A stretch of DNA of 64,000 nucleotides from the NCBI RefSeq assembly GCF_022879575.1, contig NZ_CP084260.1:1426001-1490000 (forward strand), given 5' to 3'. The stretch comes from Caballeronia sp. SL2Y3 (GTDB taxonomy: Bacteria; Pseudomonadota; Gammaproteobacteria; Burkholderiales; Burkholderiaceae). The notes under the pieces were generated by a model, which searched no databases, was not told where the DNA came from, and saw only the letters and a list, made by a program, of their open reading frames with translations. A program made the position numbers and the translations under genes. Of the stretch, positions 17,224-25,142 are shown piece after piece (position 1 is the stretch's first letter; every line of letters begins with the position of its first letter).

Positions 17224-18240
17224 TCAGACGATGATCGCGGCTCGGGCCGTCTTGTCGTTTTTGTCGTTTTTGCCGCTCTGGTCCTGCGATTCGAGCGCAT
17301 CTAGCGCCTCGCGCGTCGGCAGGCCTTCGCTGTCGCCGATCACTTGAATCGCCAATGCGCCAATGCGATTGCCGCGTGCGATTGCATCGCGCACGCTGCG
17401 CCCTTCGAGCAGCGCGCTCACGACGCCGACTGCGAAGCCATCGCCGGCGCCGACGGTATCGACCACGTTCGTGACCGGCACGCCGGCAACGACGCCTGAG
17501 TCGCCATCGGCGGTGCGGAAGTATGCGCCCTCTGCGCCGAGCTTGACGACCACGCCTTTCGCGCCGCGGTCGAGATAGAACGCCGCGATGTCCTCCGGCG
17601 CCGCATAACCGGTAAGCACGAGGCCCTCGCTCACGCCGGGCAGAACCCAGTCGGCGAGCGCGGCGAGCGCGTTCAACGATTCGGCCATGGCTTCCCGCGA
17701 CGGCCATAACGTCGGGCGCAGGTTCGGATCGAAGGAGATCGACTTGCCTGCGGCGCGCATTTCACGGGCCATGTGGAACGCGAGTTCGCGCGAGCTTGCG
17801 GAGATCGCCGGCGCGACGCCTGTGAGGTGCAGGTGACGCGCGCCGACCACGTAATCCGCGACATAGTCGTCGACCGAAAGATGGCTTGCCGCCGAGCCCT
17901 TGCGAAAATACTCGACTGCCGGATCGCTGCCGTCGTCGCATTTGCCCTTCAGCTGAAACCCTGTCGGATAGCGCTCGTCGATGCTCACGCAGCGCGCGTC
18001 GATGCCTTCCTCCGCGAGCACGTCGAGGACGTAGCGGCCGAACGAATCGCGGCCGACGCGGCTCATCCAGCCGACTTTGAAGCCGAGCCGCGACAAGCCG
18101 ATGGCGACGTTCAGATCCGCCCCGGCGACGCGCTTCGTGAAGTGGCCGACCGACGCGAGATCACCCGTTTCTGCGGCGACGAACATCGTCATCGCTTCGC
18201 CGTAGGTGACGACGTCCAGAGCTTCGTGCTCAACCTGCAT
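17224..18240 (-). CDS. kguK: 2-ketogluconate kinase (PfkB family)
   Basis: 338 aa from the ATG at 18240, with an AAGGA ribosome binding site. The PfkB N-terminal signature GEAMTMFV ... GGADLNVAIGLSRLG-like segment (here RVAGADLNVAIGLSRLGFKVGW) and the C-terminal DTVGAGDGFAVGVVS, containing the anion hole and catalytic Asp, are present. It would phosphorylate 2-ketogluconate to 2-keto-6-phosphogluconate. KDG kinase is the nearest alternative, but a separate KdgK lies at 50225-51157. The C-terminus ends in a charged QDQSGKNDKNDKTARAAIIV tail. Confidence 0.82.
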   Translation of the reverse strand: MQVEHEALDVVTYGEAMTMFVAAETGDLASVGHFTKRVAGADLNVAIGLSRLGFKVGWMSRVGRDSFGRYVLDVLAEEGIDARCVSIDERYPTGFQLKGKCDDGSDPAVEYFRKGSAASHLSVDDYVADYVVGARHLHLTGVAPAISASSRELAFHMAREMRAAGKSISFDPNLRPTLWPSREAMAESLNALAALADWVLPGVSEGLVLTGYAAPEDIAAFYLDRGAKGVVVKLGAEGAYFRTADGDSGVVAGVPVTNVVDTVGAGDGFAVGVVSALLEGRSVRDAIARGNRIGALAIQVIGDSEGLPTREALDALESQDQSGKNDKNDKTARAAIIV

Positions 18241-18274
18241 GTTCGATCCTTGTCTTGTGCGTACAGAATTCAAA

Positions 18275-19051
18275 TCAGAACGCCGCGATGCGCGCCACCT
18301 GAGTCGCCGCGTCGGCTTCGTCGCGGAACGGAAATTCAATGCCGCGTGGCGCATCGGACGGCAAATGCGAGAGGATTGCGGCGAACTGCGCGTCGTCGTG
18401 GGCCGGCGCGACGGCGAAGCGCCGGGCGCCCTCGCCTTGCGTCGCCTTGCAGTGTATATAGCCGACATGCCGGCCAAGCCGCTTGGCGGCGTCGAGCGGA
18501 TTGACATCGGCCCAGCGCCAGTTGCCGGTATCGAACGTCATTGCAAGACCACTGTCGGCCGGCAGCGCGGCGAATAGCATTTCGAATGCATTCGGCAAAC
18601 CGCCGGCACGCAATTGACCGTTCTCGACCAGCACCCGAGCCGAAGAGCCGTCGATGGCGCGCGTGAGCGCCTCCAGCGTCGCCGAATCCGTCGCCACGCC
18701 GCGCTCGTCGCCGCCTAATTGCAGCTTGACGATGCGCGCACCCAACGCCCGCGCTTCATCGATTGCGAGCGCAAGCGCTTCGTGGTCGAGCGAGCCGTCG
18801 GCAGTAAACAGGGTCGCAGGCGTCGAATGCACGGCCCATAAGCCAGCTGCCCTGATGCGCTCGCCGAGCCGCGCGAGTGCGTCCAGGCTGGCGTCGGCGC
18901 ACAGTTCGCGACGAACTTCGAAACCGTCTGCGCCCGAGAGCGACGCTTTCTCCGCCCACGCGGCATGGCCATCGCGACGGATCGCATCGACGCCGAACGC
19001 GCTCGCGACAATCACAACTTCAGTTTTCGCGCTGCTGCTCGACTGTCTCAT
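18275..19051 (-). CDS. kguE: Sugar phosphate isomerase/epimerase of the kgu operon
   Basis: 258 aa if started at the ATG at 19051. It is an AP-endonuclease-2-like TIM barrel protein with metal-ligand segments such as IVKLQLGGDE, VLVENGQ, FDTGNWRW, GYIHCKATQG and GIEFPF. KguE is the first gene of kgu operons; its exact reaction is not settled. The start codon sits directly against the putative PtxS operator, leaving no ordinary ribosome binding site, so a start inside (for example the GTG at residue 13) is possible. The stop lies 34 bp before kguK. Confidence 0.78.
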   Translation of the reverse strand: MRQSSSSAKTEVVIVASAFGVDAIRRDGHAAWAEKASLSGADGFEVRRELCADASLDALARLGERIRAAGLWAVHSTPATLFTADGSLDHEALALAIDEARALGARIVKLQLGGDERGVATDSATLEALTRAIDGSSARVLVENGQLRAGGLPNAFEMLFAALPADSGLAMTFDTGNWRWADVNPLDAAKRLGRHVGYIHCKATQGEGARRFAVAPAHDDAQFAAILSHLPSDAPRGIEFPFRDEADAATQVARIAAF

Positions 19052-19064
19052 GGAACCGGTTCCA
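19051..19064. promoter_or_regulatory. Putative PtxS operator
   Basis: TGGAACCGGTTCCA is a perfect 14-bp palindrome and differs by one symmetric base pair from the known Pseudomonas PtxS site TGAAACCGGTTTCA. It abuts the predicted kguE start codon, whose first base is also the first base of the palindrome, so a bound repressor would cover the translation start as well as the promoter region. Confidence 0.75.
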
Positions 19065-19150
19065 ATCCCTTTTGCAAAAAAGACGCCGAAGCGCCTGACT
19101 GAGTCCGGATACTGCGCCCTGAGCACCCGCTCGCGCCATAGTGGAATTCC

Positions 19151-20041
19151 CTAGCCGAGGGCGGCGCGGTCTTCGCAGATCTCGACAAAACGCGCGGCGG
19201 CGCGCGACGGCGCGGCTGCATGCGGCAACAGAATCGAGAAACGGCGCATGAGCGGCTCGGGCGCGATATGCAGACGCCGCAGCGCATTGTCCTCGTGACG
19301 GATGGACATCGCGGAAACGAAGCCGATGCCCATGCCCGCCCGCACCGCTTCTTTCACGCCCTCCACGCCTGCGATCTCTAGTGCCACACGCATGTCGACG
19401 CCACGTTCGCCGAACGCCCGCTCCACGATCTGGCGCACGCCCGAACCGCGCTCGCGCAACACCAGCGGATGCTCGCCGATGCCCTCCAGCGTCGCGCCGG
19501 CGCGGCCGTCGGCGAGCGCATGCCCGGCGCGCACGATCGCCACGATTTCGTCGTCGAGCCACGGCGTCACGCCCGCCGTTGGCGGCAAGCCGAGGCCGGT
19601 GGGTCCCTCGATGATCGCGACATCGAGCGAGCCGAGCGCCGCGACGATTTCCGCCGTGTTCCCGTCGATGGTCGTGACGACGACCTCCGGGTAGCGCTTG
19701 CGGAACGCTGCGATCAGGTATGGCAGCAGATAACTGGCGGGCGTCGTGCTCGCGCCGATGCGCAACGTCCCGCTTTCCAACCCGCGCATGGCGTCGCGCA
19801 GCGCATGCGCCTGCTGGAACGCCTCCCGCAAGCGCGTGGCGTATCCGAGCAGCGCTTCGCCCGCCGGCGTGAGTCGGATGCCGCGGCCGTCGCGCTGGTA
19901 CAGCGGTTCACCGAATTCTTCATTCAATAAACGGAGCTGGCCCGAAACGGCGGGCTGCGAAAGATGGAGCGCGACCGCCGCCCGGCTTATATTGGCGTGC
20001 TCCGCTACGGTGGCGAAGGTTATCAACTGGTCGGGGGTCAC
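19151..20041 (-). CDS. LysR-family transcriptional regulator, divergent from yeiH
   Basis: 296 aa. The N-terminal helix-turn-helix is MTPDQLITFATVAEHANISRAAVALHLSQPAVSGQLRLLNEE read in segments, and the effector domain follows (GTLRIGASTTPASYLLPYL). Layout and length are standard, and the sequence resembles the YeiE/CysB-like branch. It is transcribed away from a YeiH-family transporter with 114 bp between them, which is the usual regulator-target arrangement. Confidence 0.88.
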   Translation of the reverse strand: MTPDQLITFATVAEHANISRAAVALHLSQPAVSGQLRLLNEEFGEPLYQRDGRGIRLTPAGEALLGYATRLREAFQQAHALRDAMRGLESGTLRIGASTTPASYLLPYLIAAFRKRYPEVVVTTIDGNTAEIVAALGSLDVAIIEGPTGLGLPPTAGVTPWLDDEIVAIVRAGHALADGRAGATLEGIGEHPLVLRERGSGVRQIVERAFGERGVDMRVALEIAGVEGVKEAVRAGMGIGFVSAMSIRHEDNALRRLHIAPEPLMRRFSILLPHAAAPSRAAARFVEICEDRAALG

Positions 20042-20155
20042 GGCGCGGAAGTATCCGTAAAATGGATATTTGGCATTCTAAATCACGATTTCTCATATGC
20101 ATATATCCGAACTAGGATAGCGGCATTGCTCAACGCCCATTGAAGGACGCCGCAT
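20042..20155. promoter_or_regulatory. Divergent control region between the LysR gene and yeiH
   Basis: This 114-bp AT-rich gap contains the palindrome ATATGCATAT (20095-20104) and a wider inverted pair GGATAT (20064-20069) / ATATCC (20103-20108). These are candidate LysR binding sites by position only. Confidence 0.4.
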
Positions 20156-21220
20156 ATGTCCACCGTCCCCGCCTCGCTTGCCTCCGGTTCGTCCACCCGT
20201 GGTCAGCTCAACGGCATTCTGTTCGTCGCCTTGTTCGCCGCGGCGGTCACGCGGTTGTCCGCGCTGCCTGCCATCGCCGGGCTCGGGATCAGCCCGCTGA
20301 TCGTCGGCATCGTGGCGGGCGCGCTCTACGGCAATGCGCTCAAGGACGGCATGCCGCAGAGCTGGGCAGCCGGCGTCAACTTTTCGGCGCGCAAGCTCCT
20401 GCGCATTGCGGTGGCATTCTTCGGACTGCGCGTGAGTCTCCAGGAGATCGCGCAAGTTGGCCTGCCGGGCTTCGCCGTATCGACGCTCGTCGTCGTGAGC
20501 ACACTCGTTATCGGTACGTGGGTGGGCATGAAGCTCATGAAGCTCGACCGCGATACGGCGCTCCTCACGGCGGCCGGCAGCGCAATCTGCGGCGCGGCGG
20601 CCGTGCTCGCGTTCGAATCGACGCTGCAATCCAAGCCGCACAAGAGCGCGATGGCGGTCGGAAGCGTCGTGCTGTTCGGCACCCTCTCGATGTTCCTTTA
20701 CCCGATCGCACTGCATGCAGGATGGCTGCATCTCGACACGCTCGGCGCGGGGCTCTTCTTCGGCGGCACGATCCACGAAGTCGCGCAGGTCGTCGGCGCG
20801 GCGAGCAACGTGAGCCCGGAGGCGACGCACATCGCCACCATCGTCAAGATGACGCGCGTGATGTTGCTGGTGCCGGTGCTGCTCGTGGTCGGCGTATGGA
20901 TCAACCGGGCACGCGGCGATGCGACAGCGAGCGTCAACAAAGGAAAAGGCAAGCTCGCGGTGCCGTGGTTCGCGCTCGGATTCCTCGCGCTCGTCGTCGT
21001 GAATTCGCTGCATATCCTGCCGGAAAGCGCCACGAGCACGCTCAACACGCTCGACACCTTCGCGCTCACGATGGCGATGACCGCGCTCGGCATGGAAACG
21101 CGCATCGCGCAGATTCGGGAAGCCGGCCCGCGGGCGATTGCAACGGGCGCGATTCTCTACGTGTGGCTGGTGGTGGGCGGCCTGGCGATAACGTACGGCG
21201 TTGAACGCCTTTTCGGTTGA
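20156..21220 (+). CDS. YeiH-family putative sulfate exporter (UPF0324)
   Basis: 354 aa with about ten membrane segments. GLGISPLIVGIVAGALYGN, AAGSAICGAAAVLAFE and the GGTIHEVAQVVGAASNVSP signature define the YeiH/UPF0324 family of inner-membrane proteins, proposed to export sulfate or related anions. The divergent LysR gene is the probable regulator. Nothing on the same strand follows within 300 bp. Confidence 0.88.
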   Translation: MSTVPASLASGSSTRGQLNGILFVALFAAAVTRLSALPAIAGLGISPLIVGIVAGALYGNALKDGMPQSWAAGVNFSARKLLRIAVAFFGLRVSLQEIAQVGLPGFAVSTLVVVSTLVIGTWVGMKLMKLDRDTALLTAAGSAICGAAAVLAFESTLQSKPHKSAMAVGSVVLFGTLSMFLYPIALHAGWLHLDTLGAGLFFGGTIHEVAQVVGAASNVSPEATHIATIVKMTRVMLLVPVLLVVGVWINRARGDATASVNKGKGKLAVPWFALGFLALVVVNSLHILPESATSTLNTLDTFALTMAMTALGMETRIAQIREAGPRAIATGAILYVWLVVGGLAITYGVERLFG

Positions 21221-21522
21221 TCCGCTCGTGAGTGTGCAAATGCGGCGTCCAATTCATAGAGACGCGCTTTCGCTTTAGCGCGACGAAGCTCGTACGATTC
21301 ACCGTAGTACTAACTTTCCTTTGCGATCACAGAATCCTAACCGGCTCATCTCGTAATTCGCGGTTACCAAAACGAAGATCGGCAAAGTCAGCGGCATATG
21401 CTTCGGCCACGTTGTATGCGTCGGCGATTGCCTGCAAAGCAGTGCGATTCGCCGTGAACGACAGGAAGAGACTGTCTCTCATCGTGTCGTCTGCTGCTCA
21501 ACAACGTAACTGGGAAAGACAT
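21221..21522. other. Intergenic stretch without a credible gene
   Basis: 302 bp of lower GC than its surroundings. It holds a hairpin-like CGCGCT ... AGCGCG near 21264-21281 without a T run and several short frames lacking ribosome binding sites. It presumably carries the promoter of the small exported protein that follows; no clear hexamers were identified. Confidence 0.5.
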
Positions 21523-21777
21523 ATGAAACGCTCGATCATCACTGCTGCTGCCCTCGCAATCGCCGCTACGACGGCGATGGCTGCTGGCGGTGCAGTCAAT
21601 CACGACATCGAAGGCGCGCATCAGCTCGTCGATCAGGGGTACCGCCACATCGAGGCCGCGCAATCGGCCGGTCGCGGTCAGTTCGGCGGTCACGCAGAGA
21701 AGGCAAAGCAGTTGTTGAAGCAGGCTCAGGCCGAACTCGATCAAGCTGCGGTCTATTACGCCGAGCACCATCGCTAA
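21523..21777 (+). CDS. Small exported protein resembling metal-binding SmbP
   Basis: 84 aa. A Sec signal peptide (MKRSIITAAALAIAATTAMA) is followed by a helical mature part with AHQLVDQGYRHIEAAQS, GGHAEKAKQLLKQAQAEL and YYAEHHR. The spacing of His residues across two amphipathic helices recalls SmbP, the small periplasmic copper/nickel-binding protein described in Nitrosomonas. It has only about six His residues, fewer than SmbP. The start is chosen because the signal peptide begins there. A bidirectional terminator follows. Confidence 0.6.
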   Translation: MKRSIITAAALAIAATTAMAAGGAVNHDIEGAHQLVDQGYRHIEAAQSAGRGQFGGHAEKAKQLLKQAQAELDQAAVYYAEHHR

Positions 21778-21851
21778 GCCGCGCGCTTCGGCTCGGTTGC
21801 TTGTCGAGTGACCGGGCCTCGCAGACATTTCTGCTCGCGTGCGCCTCATTT

Positions 21852-21903
21852 TGCGGCTCGCCCGTTTGTGAAGCTACCACGACGAACGGGCTAGCCGCAT
21901 TTT
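21852..21903. terminator. Terminator between the SmbP-like gene and the sulfhydrylase
   Basis: TGCGGCTCGCCCGTT (21852-21866) pairs with AACGGGCTAGCCGCA (21885-21899), a 15-bp stem with one mismatch, followed by TTTTATTT on the plus strand. A-rich sequence on the other side is weak, so it may serve mainly the plus-strand gene. Confidence 0.75.
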
Positions 21904-21955
21904 ATTTGATAGTCCTAACTAGATCAGAAGGACCGCCCGAAGGCAGTCTCTCTGG

Positions 21956-23194
21956 TCAGGCAAGCCGAAGGGCCTGCTCGAAATCCGCGATCAGATCGTC
22001 GGTCTCTTCGATGCCCGCCGACAGCCGGATCATGCCGTCGGAAATGCCCATCGCCTTGCGCGTTTGCGAGCCCGCTTCGAAGAAGATCGTCGGCGCGACA
22101 GGAATGATGAGCGTGCGCGTATCGCCCAGACCCGTCGCCTTCACCGGCAGTTGCAGTGCATTGACGACGTCGAGCATTTTGTCGGGATTGCGCAACTCGA
22201 ACGAAAGCAGCCACGAGCCGCTCTTGAACAAAGACTTCGCGATGCCATGCTGCGGATGGCTCTCCAGCCCCGGATAAAACACGCGCCCGATGGCCTCGTG
22301 ACCTTCCAGAAAGCGCGCAAGGGCAAGCGCGTTGTCGCTGCACTTCGCGACGCGTAGCGCCAGTGTTTCGGCGCCGAGCGCGATTTGATGCGCCTGCTCG
22401 GACGAAAGCGCGGCGCCCATGTCCCGCAGGCCCTTCTTGCGGATCTGCAACAGCCCTTGTTCCTTCGGACCGGCACGGCGGTAATCGTCGGCGATGTTCG
22501 GATACTGGCTCCAGTCGAAAAGCCCCGTGTCCGTGACGGCGCCGCCGAGCGCCGCGCCATGACCTGCGATGGTCTTCGTCAGCGAATTGACGACGAGGCT
22601 CGCGCCGACGTGCTTCGGCTTGAAAAGCGCGGGCGACGTGATCGTGTTATCGACGACATAAGCCAGCCCGCGCTCGCGGCAGAGTTCGCCGATACCCGCG
22701 AGGTCCGGCACCTGCGTGCCCGGATTCGCGATGGTTTCGACGAAGACCATGCGTGTCTTCGGGGTGATGGCCTCGGCGACATGGTCGGTCTTCCCGGCAT
22801 CGACCGTCGTCACCTCGATACCGAGCGTGCGGAGCGTATTGAAGAGGCTGTTCGTGTTGCCGAACACATAACGGCTCGCGACGAGATGATCGCCCGCGCG
22901 CAACAGCGTCAGGAAGACCGCCGTGATCGCAGCCATGCCGGTGCTGAAGCAGATCGAACCGACGCCTTCTTCCAGCATTGTGAGCTTGCGTTCGAGCGCG
23001 GCGGTTGTCGGCGTGCCCTGGCGCGCGTAGTTATAGCCGCCCTTCTTCGTGCCCTGGAACACACCGATCAGGTCTTCGACGCGCTCGAACCCGTACTGCA
23101 CCGATGTATGGATCGGCTGGCGCAGGCCGCCATGTTCGACGCCCGCGTTGCGGTCGCCGTGAACGATGCTCGTGGTGAAGCCTTGCTTGTCCAT
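21956..23194 (-). CDS. Cys/Met metabolism PLP enzyme (O-succinyl/acetylhomoserine sulfhydrylase or cystathionine lyase type)
   Basis: 412 aa from the ATG at 23194, which has GGAGAAGGG upstream. It contains the family landmarks YARQGTPTTAALERKL, FSTGMAAITAVFLTLL, the cofactor site VVDNTITSPAL and the PLP-binding lysine in VVNSLTKTIAGHG. These enzymes add or remove sulfur at homoserine or cystathionine. The exact reaction cannot be read from the sequence; a separate metC-like gene at 47072 makes a biosynthetic sulfhydrylase role here plausible. A structured leader precedes it. Confidence 0.82.
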   Translation of the reverse strand: MDKQGFTTSIVHGDRNAGVEHGGLRQPIHTSVQYGFERVEDLIGVFQGTKKGGYNYARQGTPTTAALERKLTMLEEGVGSICFSTGMAAITAVFLTLLRAGDHLVASRYVFGNTNSLFNTLRTLGIEVTTVDAGKTDHVAEAITPKTRMVFVETIANPGTQVPDLAGIGELCRERGLAYVVDNTITSPALFKPKHVGASLVVNSLTKTIAGHGAALGGAVTDTGLFDWSQYPNIADDYRRAGPKEQGLLQIRKKGLRDMGAALSSEQAHQIALGAETLALRVAKCSDNALALARFLEGHEAIGRVFYPGLESHPQHGIAKSLFKSGSWLLSFELRNPDKMLDVVNALQLPVKATGLGDTRTLIIPVAPTIFFEAGSQTRKAMGISDGMIRLSAGIEETDDLIADFEQALRLA

Positions 23195-23232
23195 CCCTTC
23201 TCCGCTTGCTTGTCGATGTATCGCTTGCATGC

Positions 23233-23261
23233 TGCATGCGGCGTTATGTAGACCGCATGCA
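23233..23261 (-). promoter_or_regulatory. Hairpin in the leader of the sulfhydrylase gene
   Basis: TGCATGCGG (23233-23241) pairs perfectly with CCGCATGCA (23253-23261) around an 11-nt loop, about 40 bp before the start codon. A further TTGCATGC copy lies at 23225-23232. On the minus strand a TAGAAT hexamer (23269-23274) just upstream could be a -10 element, which would place the hairpin in the 5' leader. It belongs to the same GCATGC-rich class as 11505-11556 and 45803-46157. Confidence 0.45.
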
Positions 23262-23412
23262 AAAGGCCATTCTACACCGCAGGTTTTCACGCAATCGCCG
23301 CTCCGCGCGGGTATAGGCGTTGCTTCGATCACGCTTCACGCCGCGCGCATCGTGCTTCAATAGCAGCAACGATGCCTCTGCCGCTTGCGGCCGATCGACG
23401 AGGAGTTCACGC

Positions 23413-24150
23413 ATGGCTTACGAACTGTATTACTGGGACGGCTTGCAGGGCCGCGGGGAATTCGTGCGGCTCGCGCTGGAAGATGCGGGTGCGGAGTACA
23501 TCGATGTCGCCCGCGCATCGAAGAAGAGCGGTTATGGCATGGACGCCATGATGAAGCTGCTCAACAGCAAGACAGAGCCGCATATTCCGTTTGCGCCGCC
23601 GTTCCTGAAAGACGGCGAACTCATCGTGCCGCAGGTGGCGAACATCCTGCTCTATCTGGGTCCGAAGCTGAACCTTGCGCCGAAAGACGAAGCCTTGCGC
23701 TACGTCGCGCATGGATTGCAGCTGACCATCGCGGATCTCGTGGCCGAGGTACACGATACGCATCATCCGCTCGCCACCGATCTGTATTACGAAGACCAGA
23801 AAGACGCCGCGAAGATTCGCACGAAGAATTTCATCGAGAAGCGCGTGCCGAAGTTCATCGGCTATTTCGAGCGCGTGCTCAAGCAGAACCCGCACGGCGA
23901 CACGCAGATGGTCGGCGACACCATCACCTATGTCGACCTTTCGATGTTCCAGATCGTCGAGGGATTGCATTATGCATTCCCTCGCGCGATGAAGACATTC
24001 GCCAAGCACTATCCGCGCGTGTCGGCGCTGCATGACGCCGTGCTCGAACGGCCGAACATCGCGGCGTACGTGGATTCCGAGCGGCGCATTCCGTTCAATG
24101 AATCGGGCATTTTCCGGCACTACCCCGAACTCGATCAGGACGCGCAGTGA
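23413..24150 (+). CDS. Glutathione S-transferase
   Basis: 245 aa with an AGGAG ribosome binding site. The N-terminal thioredoxin-like domain starts MAYELYYWDGLQGRGEFVRLALEDAG; the Tyr near residue 7 and the Gln-Gly-Arg-Gly-Glu turn match sigma/alpha-like GSTs. The C-terminal helical domain includes DTITYVDLSMFQIVEGL, the usual helix-6 capping motif region. It would conjugate glutathione to electrophiles. An aldo-keto reductase follows 40 bp later on the same strand. Confidence 0.85.
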   Translation: MAYELYYWDGLQGRGEFVRLALEDAGAEYIDVARASKKSGYGMDAMMKLLNSKTEPHIPFAPPFLKDGELIVPQVANILLYLGPKLNLAPKDEALRYVAHGLQLTIADLVAEVHDTHHPLATDLYYEDQKDAAKIRTKNFIEKRVPKFIGYFERVLKQNPHGDTQMVGDTITYVDLSMFQIVEGLHYAFPRAMKTFAKHYPRVSALHDAVLERPNIAAYVDSERRIPFNESGIFRHYPELDQDAQ

Positions 24151-24190
24151 AGCGCGTCCTGGCCTAACCTACCTCAACAAAGGAGCCAGC

Positions 24191-24994
24191 ATGGTCGAAA
24201 CGATTCCTTCCTTCGGTCTCGGCACGTTTCGCGTCGATGCAGACAAAACCACGCAAGCCGTCAAGAGCGCGCTGCAAATCGGCTATCGCCATATCGACAC
24301 GGCGCAGTTCTATAACAACGAAGCCGCCGTCGGCCGGGGCGTGCGCGAATCGGGCATCGCGCGCGACGACGTCTGGGTGACGACGAAAGTCTGGTGGGAC
24401 CGCCTCGCGCACGACAAGCTGATCGCGAGCCTGAAGGACAGCCACGCGAAGCTCGATATCGGCACCATCGACCTGGCGCTCGTCCACTGGCCGTCGCCCG
24501 ACGGCGCGGTGCCCATCGCCGAAACGCTCGCCGCGATGCAGGAAGCGCAGCAACTCGGCCTGATCCGCCACTACGGCGTGTCGAACTTCACCGCGCCGCT
24601 GCTCGAAGAAGCGTTGAATGCGCCGGGCGGGCGCGAGATCGTCACGAACCAGATCGAGGTCAGCCCGTTCCTCGCCAACCGCCCGCTCGTCGAAGCGACG
24701 CAGCGGCTCGGCGTGAAAGTCACCGCTTACATGCCGCTCGGCGAAGGCCGCGCCCACAACGACACGACCATCAAGGCGATCGCCGCGAAGCACGGCGCGA
24801 CGCCTGCGCAGGTGACGTTCGCGTGGCTGCTGTCGCGCGACATCGTGGTGCTCTCGGCATCGACCAATGCGGAGCACCAGCAAGCCAACTGGGACGCGCA
24901 AAAGCTCAAGCTCGATGCCGACGACATCGCCAAAATCGACAAGCTCGACGAAGGCAAGCGCAACGCGAATCCGTCGTTCGCGCCGAAGTGGTAG
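24191..24994 (+). CDS. dkgB: Aldo/keto reductase, DkgB-like (2,5-diketo-D-gluconate reductase)
   Basis: 267 aa from the ATG at 24191 with an AGGAG site. The catalytic tetrad is visible: Asp and Tyr in GYRHIDTAQFYNNE, Lys in VWVTTKVWW and His in LALVHWPS. The C-terminus SASTNAEHQQANW resembles the cofactor phosphate-binding region of DkgB. It reduces ketoaldehydes such as methylglyoxal or 2,5-diketogluconate with NADPH. Its place after a GST suggests detoxification, while the kgu operon nearby leaves a ketogluconate link possible. Confidence 0.83.
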   Translation: MVETIPSFGLGTFRVDADKTTQAVKSALQIGYRHIDTAQFYNNEAAVGRGVRESGIARDDVWVTTKVWWDRLAHDKLIASLKDSHAKLDIGTIDLALVHWPSPDGAVPIAETLAAMQEAQQLGLIRHYGVSNFTAPLLEEALNAPGGREIVTNQIEVSPFLANRPLVEATQRLGVKVTAYMPLGEGRAHNDTTIKAIAAKHGATPAQVTFAWLLSRDIVVLSASTNAEHQQANWDAQKLKLDADDIAKIDKLDEGKRNANPSFAPKW

Positions 24995-25012
24995 CCAGCC
25001 CGCGCACCATCG

Positions 25013-25045
25013 AGCCCGGTCCGCTGTCGCGCGCCGGGCTTTTTT
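25013..25045 (+). terminator. Rho-independent terminator after dkgB
   Basis: AGCCCGG (25013-25019) pairs with CCGGGCT (25034-25040) around a GC-rich 14-nt loop, followed by six T residues. Confidence 0.85.
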
Positions 25046-25142
25046 GCGGGCGCGCGCTCTGCGGGGCCCGCGCGCAATGCTATCCTTGCGGCGCTTTATT
25101 CCTTTTGCTTCTAAGCTATCCACGCTTACAGCTAATCGACCC

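Noticed and set aside
23233..23261. SAM riboswitch in the sulfhydrylase leader
   Set aside because: The hairpin is a simple stem without the conserved core or pseudoknot elements of known SAM or SAH riboswitches.
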